DNA of 64,000 nt from Ruminococcus flavefaciens FD-1 (lineage in GTDB: Bacteria > Bacillota > Clostridia > Oscillospirales > Ruminococcaceae): assembly GCA_000174895.1 (NCBI GenBank), contig ACOK01000094.1, positions 1 through 64,000 of the forward strand, written 5' to 3'. The first letter of the stretch is position 1. Every line of letters starts with the position of its first letter. Shown in pieces: positions 51,428 through 61,605 of this stretch. Under the pieces are notes generated by a model. The model made no database searches. It was not told the DNA's origin and saw only the letters and a program-made list of their open reading frames with translations. The position numbers and the translations under genes are program-made.

Positions 51428-52527
51428 TGTTTTCCGAAAGCCTTAAAAAGGAGTTAAAGCTGTTTTTCAGAAATAAAGGAAATGTTGCTTTCATGTTTGT
51501 TTTCCCCGTTGTGCTTATAGCTATAATGAGTTATGCCTTACAGTCGATGATCGGTGCAAAAGTAGATGTATCGGAAAAATCGGGTAAAATACTCTACATA
51601 ATGGAGACTGACGGTGAGAACTGTCAGAAATTTGATGTGCTGAAAAATGCTATATCAGGAAATGGTACCATAGTTTTTGAGGAAATAAACGCTGCTGACA
51701 GGGTAGCAGCCGAAAAGCAGGTCATAAAGCAGGATGCATATGGACTTATCACAATAACTTCCGATAAAATGGAATACTACCGTTCTCCGTATAATGAACC
51801 ATATGCCAGCAGAATGATAAGATCGTATTTCAAGCAGGTCGCAGGTATAAAAAACATAGCTATTAACAAGGATCTAAGTGCAGAAAAGGAGGTTCTTCCT
51901 ATAAAGCGTATAGATTCCAAAACTTACTATACACTTGTTGAACTAAGCTTCATGATGATGTATATAGCTATGATAATCGCCAAGAGTGTATTCTCGGAAA
52001 AGGAGTTAAAGACTGCTTCAAGGATAAAACTTTCGGGAGCAAGTGTCAATGCTATTGTATTCAGCAAGATAGCAGTCGGACTTGTTATCGGCGTGGTTCA
52101 GATACTGATAGTATATCTTTTCTCTTTAATAGTTTTCGGCATTAAATGGGGAAAATACACATTACTTATGATGCTTATGTTCCTTCTTCTTGCACTGGCT
52201 ACTTCAAGTATAGGTGCTGCTCTGGGCGCTGCTATAAAGAATAAGAATTCAATGAATACTGCTGTAATGATGCTGGCTCTTGTTTGCGGACTTCTCGGCG
52301 GAATGTTCACACCTACATCATATCTTGATTCTACAAAGGTGCTTTCGGTTCTTATGAGGTGTACACCGCTTTACTGGATAAATAAAGCACTTATATCGCT
52401 TCAGCAGGGAAATATGACCTCAACAATAATATGGGCAATAGTGTGCTGTGCGGTTATAAGCGTACTGATGACCGTACTTGCTTCGGCAGCCTTCAGAAAG
52501 AATGCTTCCAATGATACGGAGGGATAA
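51427..52527 (+). CDS. ABC-2 type exporter permease 1
   Basis: 366 residues. N-terminal membrane helix, a large extracytoplasmic loop (about 45-170) and five C-terminal helices including KTASRIKLSGASVNAIVFSK and the ABC-2 signature region TSYLDSTKVLSVLMRCTPLY. Pairs with the second permease, 3 bases downstream. Confidence 0.88.
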   Translation: MFSESLKKELKLFFRNKGNVAFMFVFPVVLIAIMSYALQSMIGAKVDVSEKSGKILYIMETDGENCQKFDVLKNAISGNGTIVFEEINAADRVAAEKQVIKQDAYGLITITSDKMEYYRSPYNEPYASRMIRSYFKQVAGIKNIAINKDLSAEKEVLPIKRIDSKTYYTLVELSFMMMYIAMIIAKSVFSEKELKTASRIKLSGASVNAIVFSKIAVGLVIGVVQILIVYLFSLIVFGIKWGKYTLLMMLMFLLLALATSSIGAALGAAIKNKNSMNTAVMMLALVCGLLGGMFTPTSYLDSTKVLSVLMRCTPLYWINKALISLQQGNMTSTIIWAIVCCAVISVLMTVLASAAFRKNASNDTEG

Positions 52528-52530
52528 GAC

Positions 52531-53601
52531 ATGAAGAATATAGTAAAAAATACATTAACCATATTTAAAAAGGACAGGGAGTTCATAAAATCCATTATTC
52601 TTGAACCTGTTGCAATGCTTCTTATTTTCTCATTCTTCCTTGCTTTCCAGACATCTGTAAGGATAGGCGTTGTGAATAACGACAAGGGCGAAGCTGGTAA
52701 GAAGATAACTGCAATGCTGGAAGATGTGAATTATCTGAAAATAACAAAGGTCAGTGAAAAAAACATTGCTGACGATATTGCTTCGGACAGTATAAAACTG
52801 GCTGTTGTTATCGGAGAGAACGCCAGTGAACAGATAGCTTCGGGAAAATCTGTTGATGTAAAAATAGTTTGCGATGAAAATTCGGGAAATATTGCAGATT
52901 ATATCAGATCATTGGTGAATCTGAGCATAAGCCGGATAAGCGGAAATGAATCGGATACGGAATTTACTGTAAACAAAGCCGACTTAAAAGGAATACCCAT
53001 CAATAATTCATTGGGTGTTTTGATATTCAAGATGATATCCACAGGTTCAATACTTGCTACTTTGCTTATAAACGACAGAAAAAGAGGCATAGCTGACAGA
53101 ATAAAGCTGAGCGGTATTGGAACAGTTCCATACCTGTCAGGTGTAGGTGTTGTATTCCTTATATGTTCTTTCATATCATCGGTGGTGTATTACTTATTTG
53201 CGCTGATTTTCCATTTCAACTTCGGAATGGAACATAAATTGCATTTCCTTATTATCATGCTCTCCGTTAATCTTCTTGCAGTTTGCTTCAATCTGCTTCT
53301 TTCAGCACTTGTGACAAATGATGATGTCCTCTGGAATCTGTTTGTTATGATAATACTGCCAACATCGGTATTTTCAGGAGCATTTTTTGATTATAATTCA
53401 ATGCCGAAGGTAATGCGTGTCATAGGTGGCTGTTTCCCTCAGAGATGGGTGGTCAAGGCTATTGAGATACTTCAGGCAGGAGGTTCGCTGGGAGATACAT
53501 TCGGTTGTATTACGGGAATAGCAGCAATATCAATAGTATTCTTTATTATTGCCGCAATACTTACTCAGCGCAGACTATCGGGAAAAATGAAGGCGGATTA
53601 A
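52531..53601 (+). CDS. ABC-2 type exporter permease 2
   Basis: 356 residues with the same topology as permease 1: helix ILEPVAMLLIFSFFLAFQTS, outer loop, five helices, and the late motif FDYNSMPKVMRVIGGCFPQR. A heterodimeric ABC-2 channel with a single ATPase fits antibiotic and siderophore exporters. Confidence 0.88.
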   Translation: MKNIVKNTLTIFKKDREFIKSIILEPVAMLLIFSFFLAFQTSVRIGVVNNDKGEAGKKITAMLEDVNYLKITKVSEKNIADDIASDSIKLAVVIGENASEQIASGKSVDVKIVCDENSGNIADYIRSLVNLSISRISGNESDTEFTVNKADLKGIPINNSLGVLIFKMISTGSILATLLINDRKRGIADRIKLSGIGTVPYLSGVGVVFLICSFISSVVYYLFALIFHFNFGMEHKLHFLIIMLSVNLLAVCFNLLLSALVTNDDVLWNLFVMIILPTSVFSGAFFDYNSMPKVMRVIGGCFPQRWVVKAIEILQAGGSLGDTFGCITGIAAISIVFFIIAAILTQRRLSGKMKAD

Positions 53602-53608
53602 GATAATT

Positions 53609-54778
53609 ATGGACAAAAAAATGAAAGCATGGGTCATAAGAAAGGAAAGATACGGTGTTCCTGAAGATGCAATGCGTATGGAGGAAGTCAGACTTCGTGA
53701 GCTGCATGATGATGAAATACTTGTCAGAAATATTGCAGCAGGTGTGAATCATAACGGAATATGGGCTTCTGCCGGATATCCGAAAGATGTTGTTGAAGTG
53801 CAGAAGCAGTACGGCAATGATGTCGATTTTATGATCGCAGGTTCTGAGTCAGCAGGTATAGTTGAGAAAGTCGGAAAAAATGTCACAGATTTCAAGGCAG
53901 GTGACGAGGTGATATGCTATTCTGCGCAGTACAATGCAGACGAGGAGGCTGATGATCCCAGAACCGGCAGGAGCTTCAGAGTATGGGGATATGAGAATAA
54001 CTGGGGAGCTTTTGCTGAATATTCCATCGTACAGCAGACACAATGCTTCCCGAAGCCTGAGTATCTTTCATGGGAGGAAGCAGGTTGTACAGTGGCAGCT
54101 GGTTCGACTGTATACAGTATGCTGACACACTGGAGCGAAAACCGCATAAAAGAGGGAGATACCGTTCTTATATGGGGAGGAACAGGAGCAGTTGGCATAA
54201 GTGCTATAATACTTGTCAGACTTCTTGGAGGAATTCCGGTAGCTGTTGTTTCTGATGAAGAAAAGATGAAACTCTGCATGGAACTTGGTGCTGCTGGTTG
54301 TATCAACCGAAAGAATTATCCTGATATTGCACCTGTATCTCCTGAGATGCTTCGCAGCAGCGAGTATGATAAATGGTTGTACAATGCAATGAAAATGCGG
54401 CGTGATATATGGAAAGTATCAGGAAAAAGACAGGATCCTGCTATTGTGATCGAACACCCCGGAGAAAGCACAATGGCACTATCGCTGTTCCTGTGTGCCA
54501 AAAAGGGAATGGTGGTTACCTGCGGAGCAACTACGGGATATGCAGGAACTTTCGATCTGCGGCATTTATGGATGCATTTGAAAAGAATACAGGGGAGTCA
54601 TGTCTGCTGCGGCTATGAGGTGCAGGAGTATCTGAAAATAATGGAGAAGAACAATAAAAAAATGCCCATAGAACGTGTGTATGCTTTTGAGGAAACTGCA
54701 AAGGCACACATGGATCTTATGAACGGAAAAAGTGCATCAGGCAGACTTGTAGTAAGGATATCTGATAACCAAAGCTGA
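53609..54778 (+). CDS. Crotonyl-CoA carboxylase/reductase-like MDR enzyme
   Basis: 389 residues of the medium-chain dehydrogenase family, crotonyl-CoA carboxylase/reductase branch: AAGVNHNGIWASAGYP, SESAGIVEKVG, WGYENNWGAFAEYSIVQQTQ, nucleotide-binding GGTGAVGISAI and LRHLWMHLKRIQGSH. The Asn, Glu and His that position CO2 in known enzymes appear to be present. It would make a branched extender such as an alkylmalonyl-CoA, or simply act as a trans enoyl reductase. Slightly shorter than usual (about 410-450). Confidence 0.83.
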   Translation: MDKKMKAWVIRKERYGVPEDAMRMEEVRLRELHDDEILVRNIAAGVNHNGIWASAGYPKDVVEVQKQYGNDVDFMIAGSESAGIVEKVGKNVTDFKAGDEVICYSAQYNADEEADDPRTGRSFRVWGYENNWGAFAEYSIVQQTQCFPKPEYLSWEEAGCTVAAGSTVYSMLTHWSENRIKEGDTVLIWGGTGAVGISAIILVRLLGGIPVAVVSDEEKMKLCMELGAAGCINRKNYPDIAPVSPEMLRSSEYDKWLYNAMKMRRDIWKVSGKRQDPAIVIEHPGESTMALSLFLCAKKGMVVTCGATTGYAGTFDLRHLWMHLKRIQGSHVCCGYEVQEYLKIMEKNNKKMPIERVYAFEETAKAHMDLMNGKSASGRLVVRISDNQS

Positions 54779-54825
54779 TTAAGCTTATAAACGGAAAGAC
54801 AATTTTATTAATGGAGGTAATATCT

Positions 54826-55563
54826 GTGAACAAATGGATATTAAAGACTAAGAACAGCATCGAGGCGGATCACAAACTGTTCTGTATACCATACGCCGGA
54901 GGCGGTGCAACGGTTTTCCGTGACTGGCAGAAATATTTCGGTGATAAGATAAGTGTATGCCCTGTTCAGCTTCCGGGAAGAGAAAGCAGAATGGGTGAGC
55001 CGCTTGTAAATGAAATACATCAACTTGCAGATATGATATATGAGGGTATCAAAGATGAACTTGACCGCAGCTTTTCGGTTTTCGGACATAGTATGGGCGG
55101 AATGGTCGCATATGAAGTTACAAAGAGGATAATCGAAAGAAGTGGAAAAAAGCCAAAAGTGCTTTTTATGTCGGCAACCTCTCTTACAAGAAGGAAAAAG
55201 AATATTCCTGTATCCAGACTGGAAGATGAGGCACTTTTTAAATATATCAGGAATCTTGGCGGTATAGACGATGAACTTCTTAGCAATGAAAAGATAAGGC
55301 ATATGTATATGGAAAGCTATTTTCCCATAATCAAGAATGATTATGATCTTATTGAAAGATATATCTGTGAGCCTTACAAGCTTGACTGTAAAGTAAGAGC
55401 TTTTGCAGGAAGAGATGATGCGGAGATATCAGAGATAGAGACCGAAGAAATAGAACAGTTTACCAATGACTTTAATATACGTTTTTTTGACGGCGGTCAC
55501 TTTTTTATCAATAGCAGTGTAGAAGAGGTTTGCAGAGAAATAATGAGGGAGGTTGAGCTGTGA
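54826..55563 (+). CDS. Type II thioesterase 3
   Basis: About 245 residues. The frame opens at ATG 54811, but that codon forms part of ATGGAGGTAAT, an excellent ribosome site 8 bases before GTG 54826 (MNKWILKTKNS), so the GTG is preferred. TEII hallmarks: FCIPYAGGGATVFRDWQKYF, VFGHSMGGMVAYE and FDGGHFFINSS. Its stop overlaps the GTG of the next synthase. Third thioesterase of the cluster. Confidence 0.87.
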   Translation: MNKWILKTKNSIEADHKLFCIPYAGGGATVFRDWQKYFGDKISVCPVQLPGRESRMGEPLVNEIHQLADMIYEGIKDELDRSFSVFGHSMGGMVAYEVTKRIIERSGKKPKVLFMSATSLTRRKKNIPVSRLEDEALFKYIRNLGGIDDELLSNEKIRHMYMESYFPIIKNDYDLIERYICEPYKLDCKVRAFAGRDDAEISEIETEEIEQFTNDFNIRFFDGGHFFINSSVEEVCREIMREVEL

Positions 55564-58500
55564 AAGATATAAGAGAGCTTGATATAGCAGTTGTCGGAAT
55601 GGCAGTTAAATTTCCGAAAGCAGACAATGTTTCGGATTTCTGGAACGGTCTTGTGAACGGCGAGGACTTTATCACACGCACGAAGAAATATGGATATAGT
55701 GCGGAAGAAAGTATGCATTCGGAGCTGTTTCTGATCCGTTTGATTTTGACAATATTTTCTTTGATATGGGTGATAGTGAGTCGGAACTTACTTCTCCGCA
55801 GGAAAGGATACTGCTGCAAACTGCATATAATGCTATGGAAGATGCAGGGATCAGACCTGATGTCAGCGCCGGAACAGTTGGTATAGTTTGCGGAGCTCCA
55901 CCAAACGAGTATAGAACTAAGATGATAGCAGCTGATCCTTCCTTCAGGGAACAGATTTCGGATATAGTTTATCTCGGTGACTCCGCTGCTGCAAGAGTTG
56001 CCTATAAACTTGATCTCTGCGGACCTGTTCTTCAGATTTCAACTGCTTGTGCGACATCTCTTACAGCCGTGCATCTTGCGTGTAGTTCACTGCTGAACTA
56101 TGAGGCCGATGTTATGCTTGCAGGTTCTTCAAATATAAATCCTGATCAGGAGTGCTACGATCATCTTGAGGGGGTACTTTCAAGCGACGGTTATGTACGG
56201 GCATTTGATAAGGCAGGATCGGGAATAGTTCCTTCAAACGGTACAGCTATTGTAGTTCTCAGAAGGTTGACAGATGCTGTAAGAGACAACGATAACATAT
56301 ATGCAGTTATAAAAGGCAGTGCCATAGGGTGTGACGGAAACAAAAAGGCAAGTTTTACTGCACCGAGTATTGCCGGTGAGACAGGTGTTATGAGGGCAGC
56401 ACTTGAAATGTCTGAGATAAAGCCTGAGGATATAAATTATATAGAAACTCACGGGACAGCTACTCCGATAGGTGATTCAATTGAGATACAGTCTATCAAT
56501 GAGGTATATGGCGGTGGCAATAGCAAAATATATATCGGTTCTGTGAAAAACAACTGCGGACACATGAATTTTACAGCAGGTATAGCAGGTTTTATCAAGG
56601 CAGTTCTTGTACTTAAAAACAGACTGATCCCGCCGCATATAAATATCACTTCTCTGAAAGACGATGTTGTTTCGAGCAGCGTGTGTCAGATAAATGAAGA
56701 AGCAGTCAGACTGGACGGTGAGGGGCTGTATCATGCAGCTGTAAGTTCATTTGGCATAGGCGGAGCAAATGCACATATCATTCTTAAAGAATACAGCTCT
56801 GAATCTGCGGAAAAAGACAAGGATAACAGGGAGAAGCTGTTTGTGGTTTCGGCAAAGACCAATTCAGCTCTGAAAAGAAACACTGATATTATTCGTCAGT
56901 TTGTATATGATAACATAGATTATTCACAAAGTATCTCACGAAGTCTTTTCAGTGAACGTCAGAAACTAAGTGAACGTGCTTACTTTATTACCGGCAAAAA
57001 CGGTACAGAGCATATCTCTTTTGATAAGCGCATAGCTGCCGATAAAAAAGAGATAATCTTTATGTTCTGCGGAGCAGGTGCAGCTAATCATCATCTTGCC
57101 GAAGAGATATATGCGGAATTTCCTGTTTTCAGAAAATATTTCGATATCTGCCGCAATATAGTTCTTGATATCACCAATGGAGAATATGATCTTACGAATA
57201 CAGGAGAGGACGAAGATCTGTCATTGAAGATCACTGCTTCCAATTACTCAGCTGCAATGGCAATTGAAGAAATTGGCTGTATCCCCGATAAGGTAGTTGG
57301 TCACAGCCTCGGGGAATACTCTATGGCGGCATATAGCGGTATCCTCAGCATAGAAGATGCACTCAAGCTGGTATATCGCAGAATGAAACTCATTCAAAAA
57401 CTTCCTGCAGGACATATGGTAACAGCTGCGATCGAGCCTGAAAGAGCTGAGAAGCTTCTTCCGGAGAATGCATATATCTCCTGTATAAATGCACATGACA
57501 GGATAGTCATATCCTGTACAGATGATGAAAGCTATGAAAAAACAGTGACAATACTGAAAAAAGAAAAGTGCTTCTTCTCTACTATGCACGCAAACCGTCC
57601 TGCACATACCAAAGTATTCAAAGCGATAGAGAATGAATACCGTCAGTGTTTCAGTGATATAACTTTTCATAAGCCGAGATTCACTGTTTCATCTACATAT
57701 TACGGAAGAATAGTAAATGAAAGTGAAATAGCTGATGCTGATTACTGGATAGGTCTTATGGAAAACTGCACTCTTTTTGCCGATGCTTTCCGTGATGTGA
57801 TAAAGGATAGCAGCAAGGGATACTTCTGTATAGAAACAGCCGCAAATGATTCGCTGAGTTCTTTTGTAAAGCGTGATTATGGCTCAGATGAGAATATTAT
57901 TTCCATATGTGCATTGAAACTGCCTGAGGACGATACGGATACAGTTCATGAATGGTGTGGATTCCTCAGATTGCTTGGAGAGCTTTGGAGAAATGATCTT
58001 CCTTTTGATATGAGTAAGGTATTTCCGGAGGATAATCCGATAAGAATCAGACTTCCGCTTTACAGCTTCGATAAGCATACATTCAACCGTCTGGAAGAGT
58101 TCTATCCTGCATCATCTGAACTTGATATTACAGGAGAAGATGTTTTATATTTTAATGAGCTTCTTGCAGTTCAGGATAAGAAAGACGATATAAAGGAATC
58201 GAAGGATATTGAAGGACTTGATGAAGCGGGAAGCGCATTGTGTGTGGCTGAGATAATGGATTATTTCCACTGCAGAGGAATTGTGTCCGGAAAAAAATAC
58301 ACTCTTAACGATATATATAGTGCTTGTGGTATATCCGGCTATTATGAGGCATTCGCACAATTTATGGCAGAGCTTTTATACAGAAACGGTCTGGCACGTA
58401 AAGACGATGAAGCGTACATTTTTGAAAATGCACTGGATACAGCTGACGGAGCAAAGCAGCTGGAACGTTCCTCTGAAAAATGCCCTGAGTTCAGAAGATA

Positions 58501-59641
58501 CTTTGAACTGCTCCATGAGTGTGCAGAGGCATACAGCGATGTTCTTTCAGGCAAACGTGCAGGAAATGAGATAATATATCCTGACGGTACATTCAATATG
58601 CTTAATGAGGTAGGAAAATCTGTACCTGAGGTATCACTGAAAAATACCGTTCTTGTGGTAGTTCCTGATGTTATAGCAAAAATATGCAGTGAAAGCAAGA
58701 AAAAGGTACGTATTCTGGAAATAGGATCAGGTACGGGAAAACTGACATGGAAACTTATGGAAAAGCTGAAAGACATGGATGTGGAATACTGGTTCACTGA
58801 TATCGGCGGCAGCTTTGTTGCAGACGGAAAGAAATATGCTGAGTCGAATGGATACAGAAATATGGTATTCAAAGTTTATGATATAGAAAAAGATCCGGTA
58901 TCGGAAGGATTTGATACTTCATACTTTGATATTGTTATTGGGCTTGATGTAATACAGGCAACGAGCAATGTTATGAATTCTGTGGCGAATCTGAAAAAAC
59001 TGATAAAGCCTCTTGGTTATATGATAATGGTACAGAGTTTCTGGATATCAGATCTTCAGCAGCTCATATTCGGCTATGCTCCCGGATGGTGGAACTACAA
59101 TAACGACCCGCTCAGAAAAGGCAGATCAATAATCCTCAATGAGCAGATGTGGAAAGATGTGTACAATAATTCCGGTTTTATTGATGTTTCGGTAGTCACA
59201 GGCGGATATAACGGAAGCAGACGTGAAGTCGGAATACTTACAGGAAGAAAAACGGCATATGCATCTATGTACGCTTCCGCAGACAGAGAGATCACAAGGA
59301 AAGCTGGATCTGTAAAAAAAGAAACTGTTTCAGAAGAAAAAGTGAAAAGCGATCCGACAGCCGATGCAATTGCTGAGATCATATGCAGCACCATATCAAA
59401 GGAAAGCATTGACAGAAGTCAGAATTTCTTTGAACTCGGTCTGGACTCACTTTCCATACTGATAATAAAATCCAAGATTCATGAGACTCTGGGAAAAGAA
59501 CTGAAAGTAAATGATTTCTATACATACAACAGTGTAAGTGCACTGGCAGGATATATAGGAAGCAGTACATCAGCAGTGAAAGAAAAAGCAGCTGTTGCAG
59601 TTGACTACAAAAGTATAGACAGCCTGTTTGAAGGCATATGA
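55560..59641 (+). CDS. PKS module KS-AT-cMT-ACP, frameshifted in the KS
   Basis: Starts GTG at 55560 (MKDIRELDIAVVGMAVKFPK) and would encode about 1360 residues if one base were restored near 55712: GCGGAAGAAAGTATGCA reads out of frame, and the shifted frame continues YAFGAVSDPFDFDNIFFDMG. The long open part runs from 55766. KS: Cys in STACATS, His in ETHGTAT and NNCGHMNF. AT: VVGHSLGEYS and HANRPAHTKV. C-methyltransferase (about 1000-1220) with RILEIGSGTGKLTW. ACP with LGLDSLSIL near 1293. No KR. Same domain order, minus KR, as the PKS half of yersiniabactin HMWP1. Without correction the module would lack its KS start. Confidence 0.85.
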
Positions 59642-59655
59642 TCGGGAGAAAATAA

Positions 59656-61605
59656 ATGTATTATGTTCTGAAAAAAGGAAACTTTGAATCTGAATTATTG
59701 AGTGAAAAAGATATTGAAATAATAAATAGTATCAATGATACATACCGCAAACAGGATTACAGACCATTCTGCATCATACTTGATGATATTTACAGAAGAT
59801 ATGGTGAAAAGAATGCGGTTATCTGCGGAGAAAACAAGTGCACGTATTCACAGCTGAGAGAATACTCACTGAATATTGCGGGAGCGATACTGAAAAAGGT
59901 AAAAAACTGCCGAAGAATCGCCATGATACTTCCTAAGTGCTGTAAACAGGCAGTTATAGCGGCAGGCTGTATGTATTCAGGCATCACCTACGCTCCTATT
60001 GAATACGATTATCCTGCTGCCCGTCTTGGAGAGTGTATACGCTTATCAGATGTACAGCTCATTGTTACCGATGAGGACTGTATGGAACGTATAAATACAT
60101 ACAGAAAAGAAGTGGGAGAAGAAAAATATACTGAAATATTCGGAAGTGCTGAAATAATCAGCTATGCAGCACTTTCTGAGATTTCGGCTGAACCTGCGTC
60201 GGCAAAAGAAAGCGGATATGACGACATTGCAATGATAATATACACATCAGGTTCTACCGGTAAACCAAAGGGTATAAAGATAAGATGCGGCAGTATATTG
60301 AACATACTTGAATGTATATGGCGTATATGCAAATATGTCCCTGAAGATAAGCTGATAGGAGTTACCAATATATGCCACGATCTTGGCAATTATGATATTA
60401 TGACCATGCTTCTCCTCGGAGGTACGCTTATATATCCGGAAAATGTCAGGGATACTGAAAGCTGGGTGGAGCTGATGAACAGATATGAGGTAACTCAGTG
60501 GAGCACAGTGCCTACGATTTTCGGTATGCTGCTTGATACTCTTGAAGCAATGGATACAGCTGTTCCATCACTGAAAAATATACTTATAGGCGGAGAATTT
60601 GTAAAGCCTGATATGTACATAAGAGCGAAGAAGTATCTGCCAAATGCTGTTCTGTACACAGATGGCGGACCTACGGAAGCAACGATATTTAATATTCTGA
60701 ACAAAGTTACCGATGAAGAATATTTATCTGGTAAACTTCCATATGGCAGACCAACTGATAATACACAGTATTTTATTCTTGATGAAAAACTCAGAGTTTG
60801 CCCGTTAGATGAAAAGGGTGTGATATACAACAGCGGCGATTCACTTGCTGAGGGCTATCTTGATGATGAATTGACAAAGCGTTCATTTATAATGCACCCG
60901 ACAATGAATATACGTATGTATAACACCGGTGATCTGGGCTGCTACCGTGAAAACGGAAAGATTGATATATTCGGAAGGATCGACAACCAGATCAAGATAT
61001 CGGGTAAACGTATAGATCTGGAAGAAATAGAACTGAAACTTGAACAGTGTGACAGGGTAAGAAGAGCACTTGCAACTGTAATAGTATCTGACAGCACAAA
61101 GTCAATAGGTGTGCATATAATTCCTGAGGGCGCTCCTGCGGCTGATGAGATAAAAAGCTTTGCAAGAGCTAATCTGCCTGATTATATGGTACCGACAGCA
61201 TGGGAGTTCACTGATGTTTTCCCGAAGCTGCCAAACGGAAAAATAAACCGTAACGCCCTTACTTTTCATCATAAGGATACAGACGAAGAACAAATGACAG
61301 ATATCGGTAAAACGATTCTGGAGATTGAAAGAGAGCTTCTGGGACTTGAAAGCATAGGTCCTGACGATAAATTCTTTGAATCGGGAGGACATTCAGCTCT
61401 GCTTGTAAAGCTGATGCTTCTTATAAAGAAAAAACTTGGTGTAGAGGTCAGCCTTGTAAAGCTTATGGAATATCCGACTGTCAGACAGCTGACAGAATAT
61501 ATTGAAAACGGAGCAGCAGACAATGATGATGAAAAACAGGAAAGCAATGCTGCCAAACGCAGGGAAGCGATGAAAAAGCGAATGGAGAAACGAAGTAATG
61601 GATAA
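59656..61605 (+). CDS. NRPS adenylation-PCP didomain, unknown substrate
   Basis: 649 residues, GGGAGAA upstream. Adenylation domain with YTSGSTGKPKG, GGPTEATIF, NTGDLG, ISGKRID (variant of NGYRIE) and NGKINRN; carrier Ser in ESGGHSALL near 577. Pocket by eye D-L-Y-S-L-G-D-I-F, which matches no code I know; Asp at the sixth variable place hints at a polar or basic side chain. The unusual CHDLGNYDIM in place of FDxS is noteworthy. The basic helical tail (AAKRREAMKKRMEKRS) looks like a docking helix. Overlaps the next gene by 8 bases. Confidence 0.88.
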   Translation: MYYVLKKGNFESELLSEKDIEIINSINDTYRKQDYRPFCIILDDIYRRYGEKNAVICGENKCTYSQLREYSLNIAGAILKKVKNCRRIAMILPKCCKQAVIAAGCMYSGITYAPIEYDYPAARLGECIRLSDVQLIVTDEDCMERINTYRKEVGEEKYTEIFGSAEIISYAALSEISAEPASAKESGYDDIAMIIYTSGSTGKPKGIKIRCGSILNILECIWRICKYVPEDKLIGVTNICHDLGNYDIMTMLLLGGTLIYPENVRDTESWVELMNRYEVTQWSTVPTIFGMLLDTLEAMDTAVPSLKNILIGGEFVKPDMYIRAKKYLPNAVLYTDGGPTEATIFNILNKVTDEEYLSGKLPYGRPTDNTQYFILDEKLRVCPLDEKGVIYNSGDSLAEGYLDDELTKRSFIMHPTMNIRMYNTGDLGCYRENGKIDIFGRIDNQIKISGKRIDLEEIELKLEQCDRVRRALATVIVSDSTKSIGVHIIPEGAPAADEIKSFARANLPDYMVPTAWEFTDVFPKLPNGKINRNALTFHHKDTDEEQMTDIGKTILEIERELLGLESIGPDDKFFESGGHSALLVKLMLLIKKKLGVEVSLVKLMEYPTVRQLTEYIENGAADNDDEKQESNAAKRREAMKKRMEKRSNG

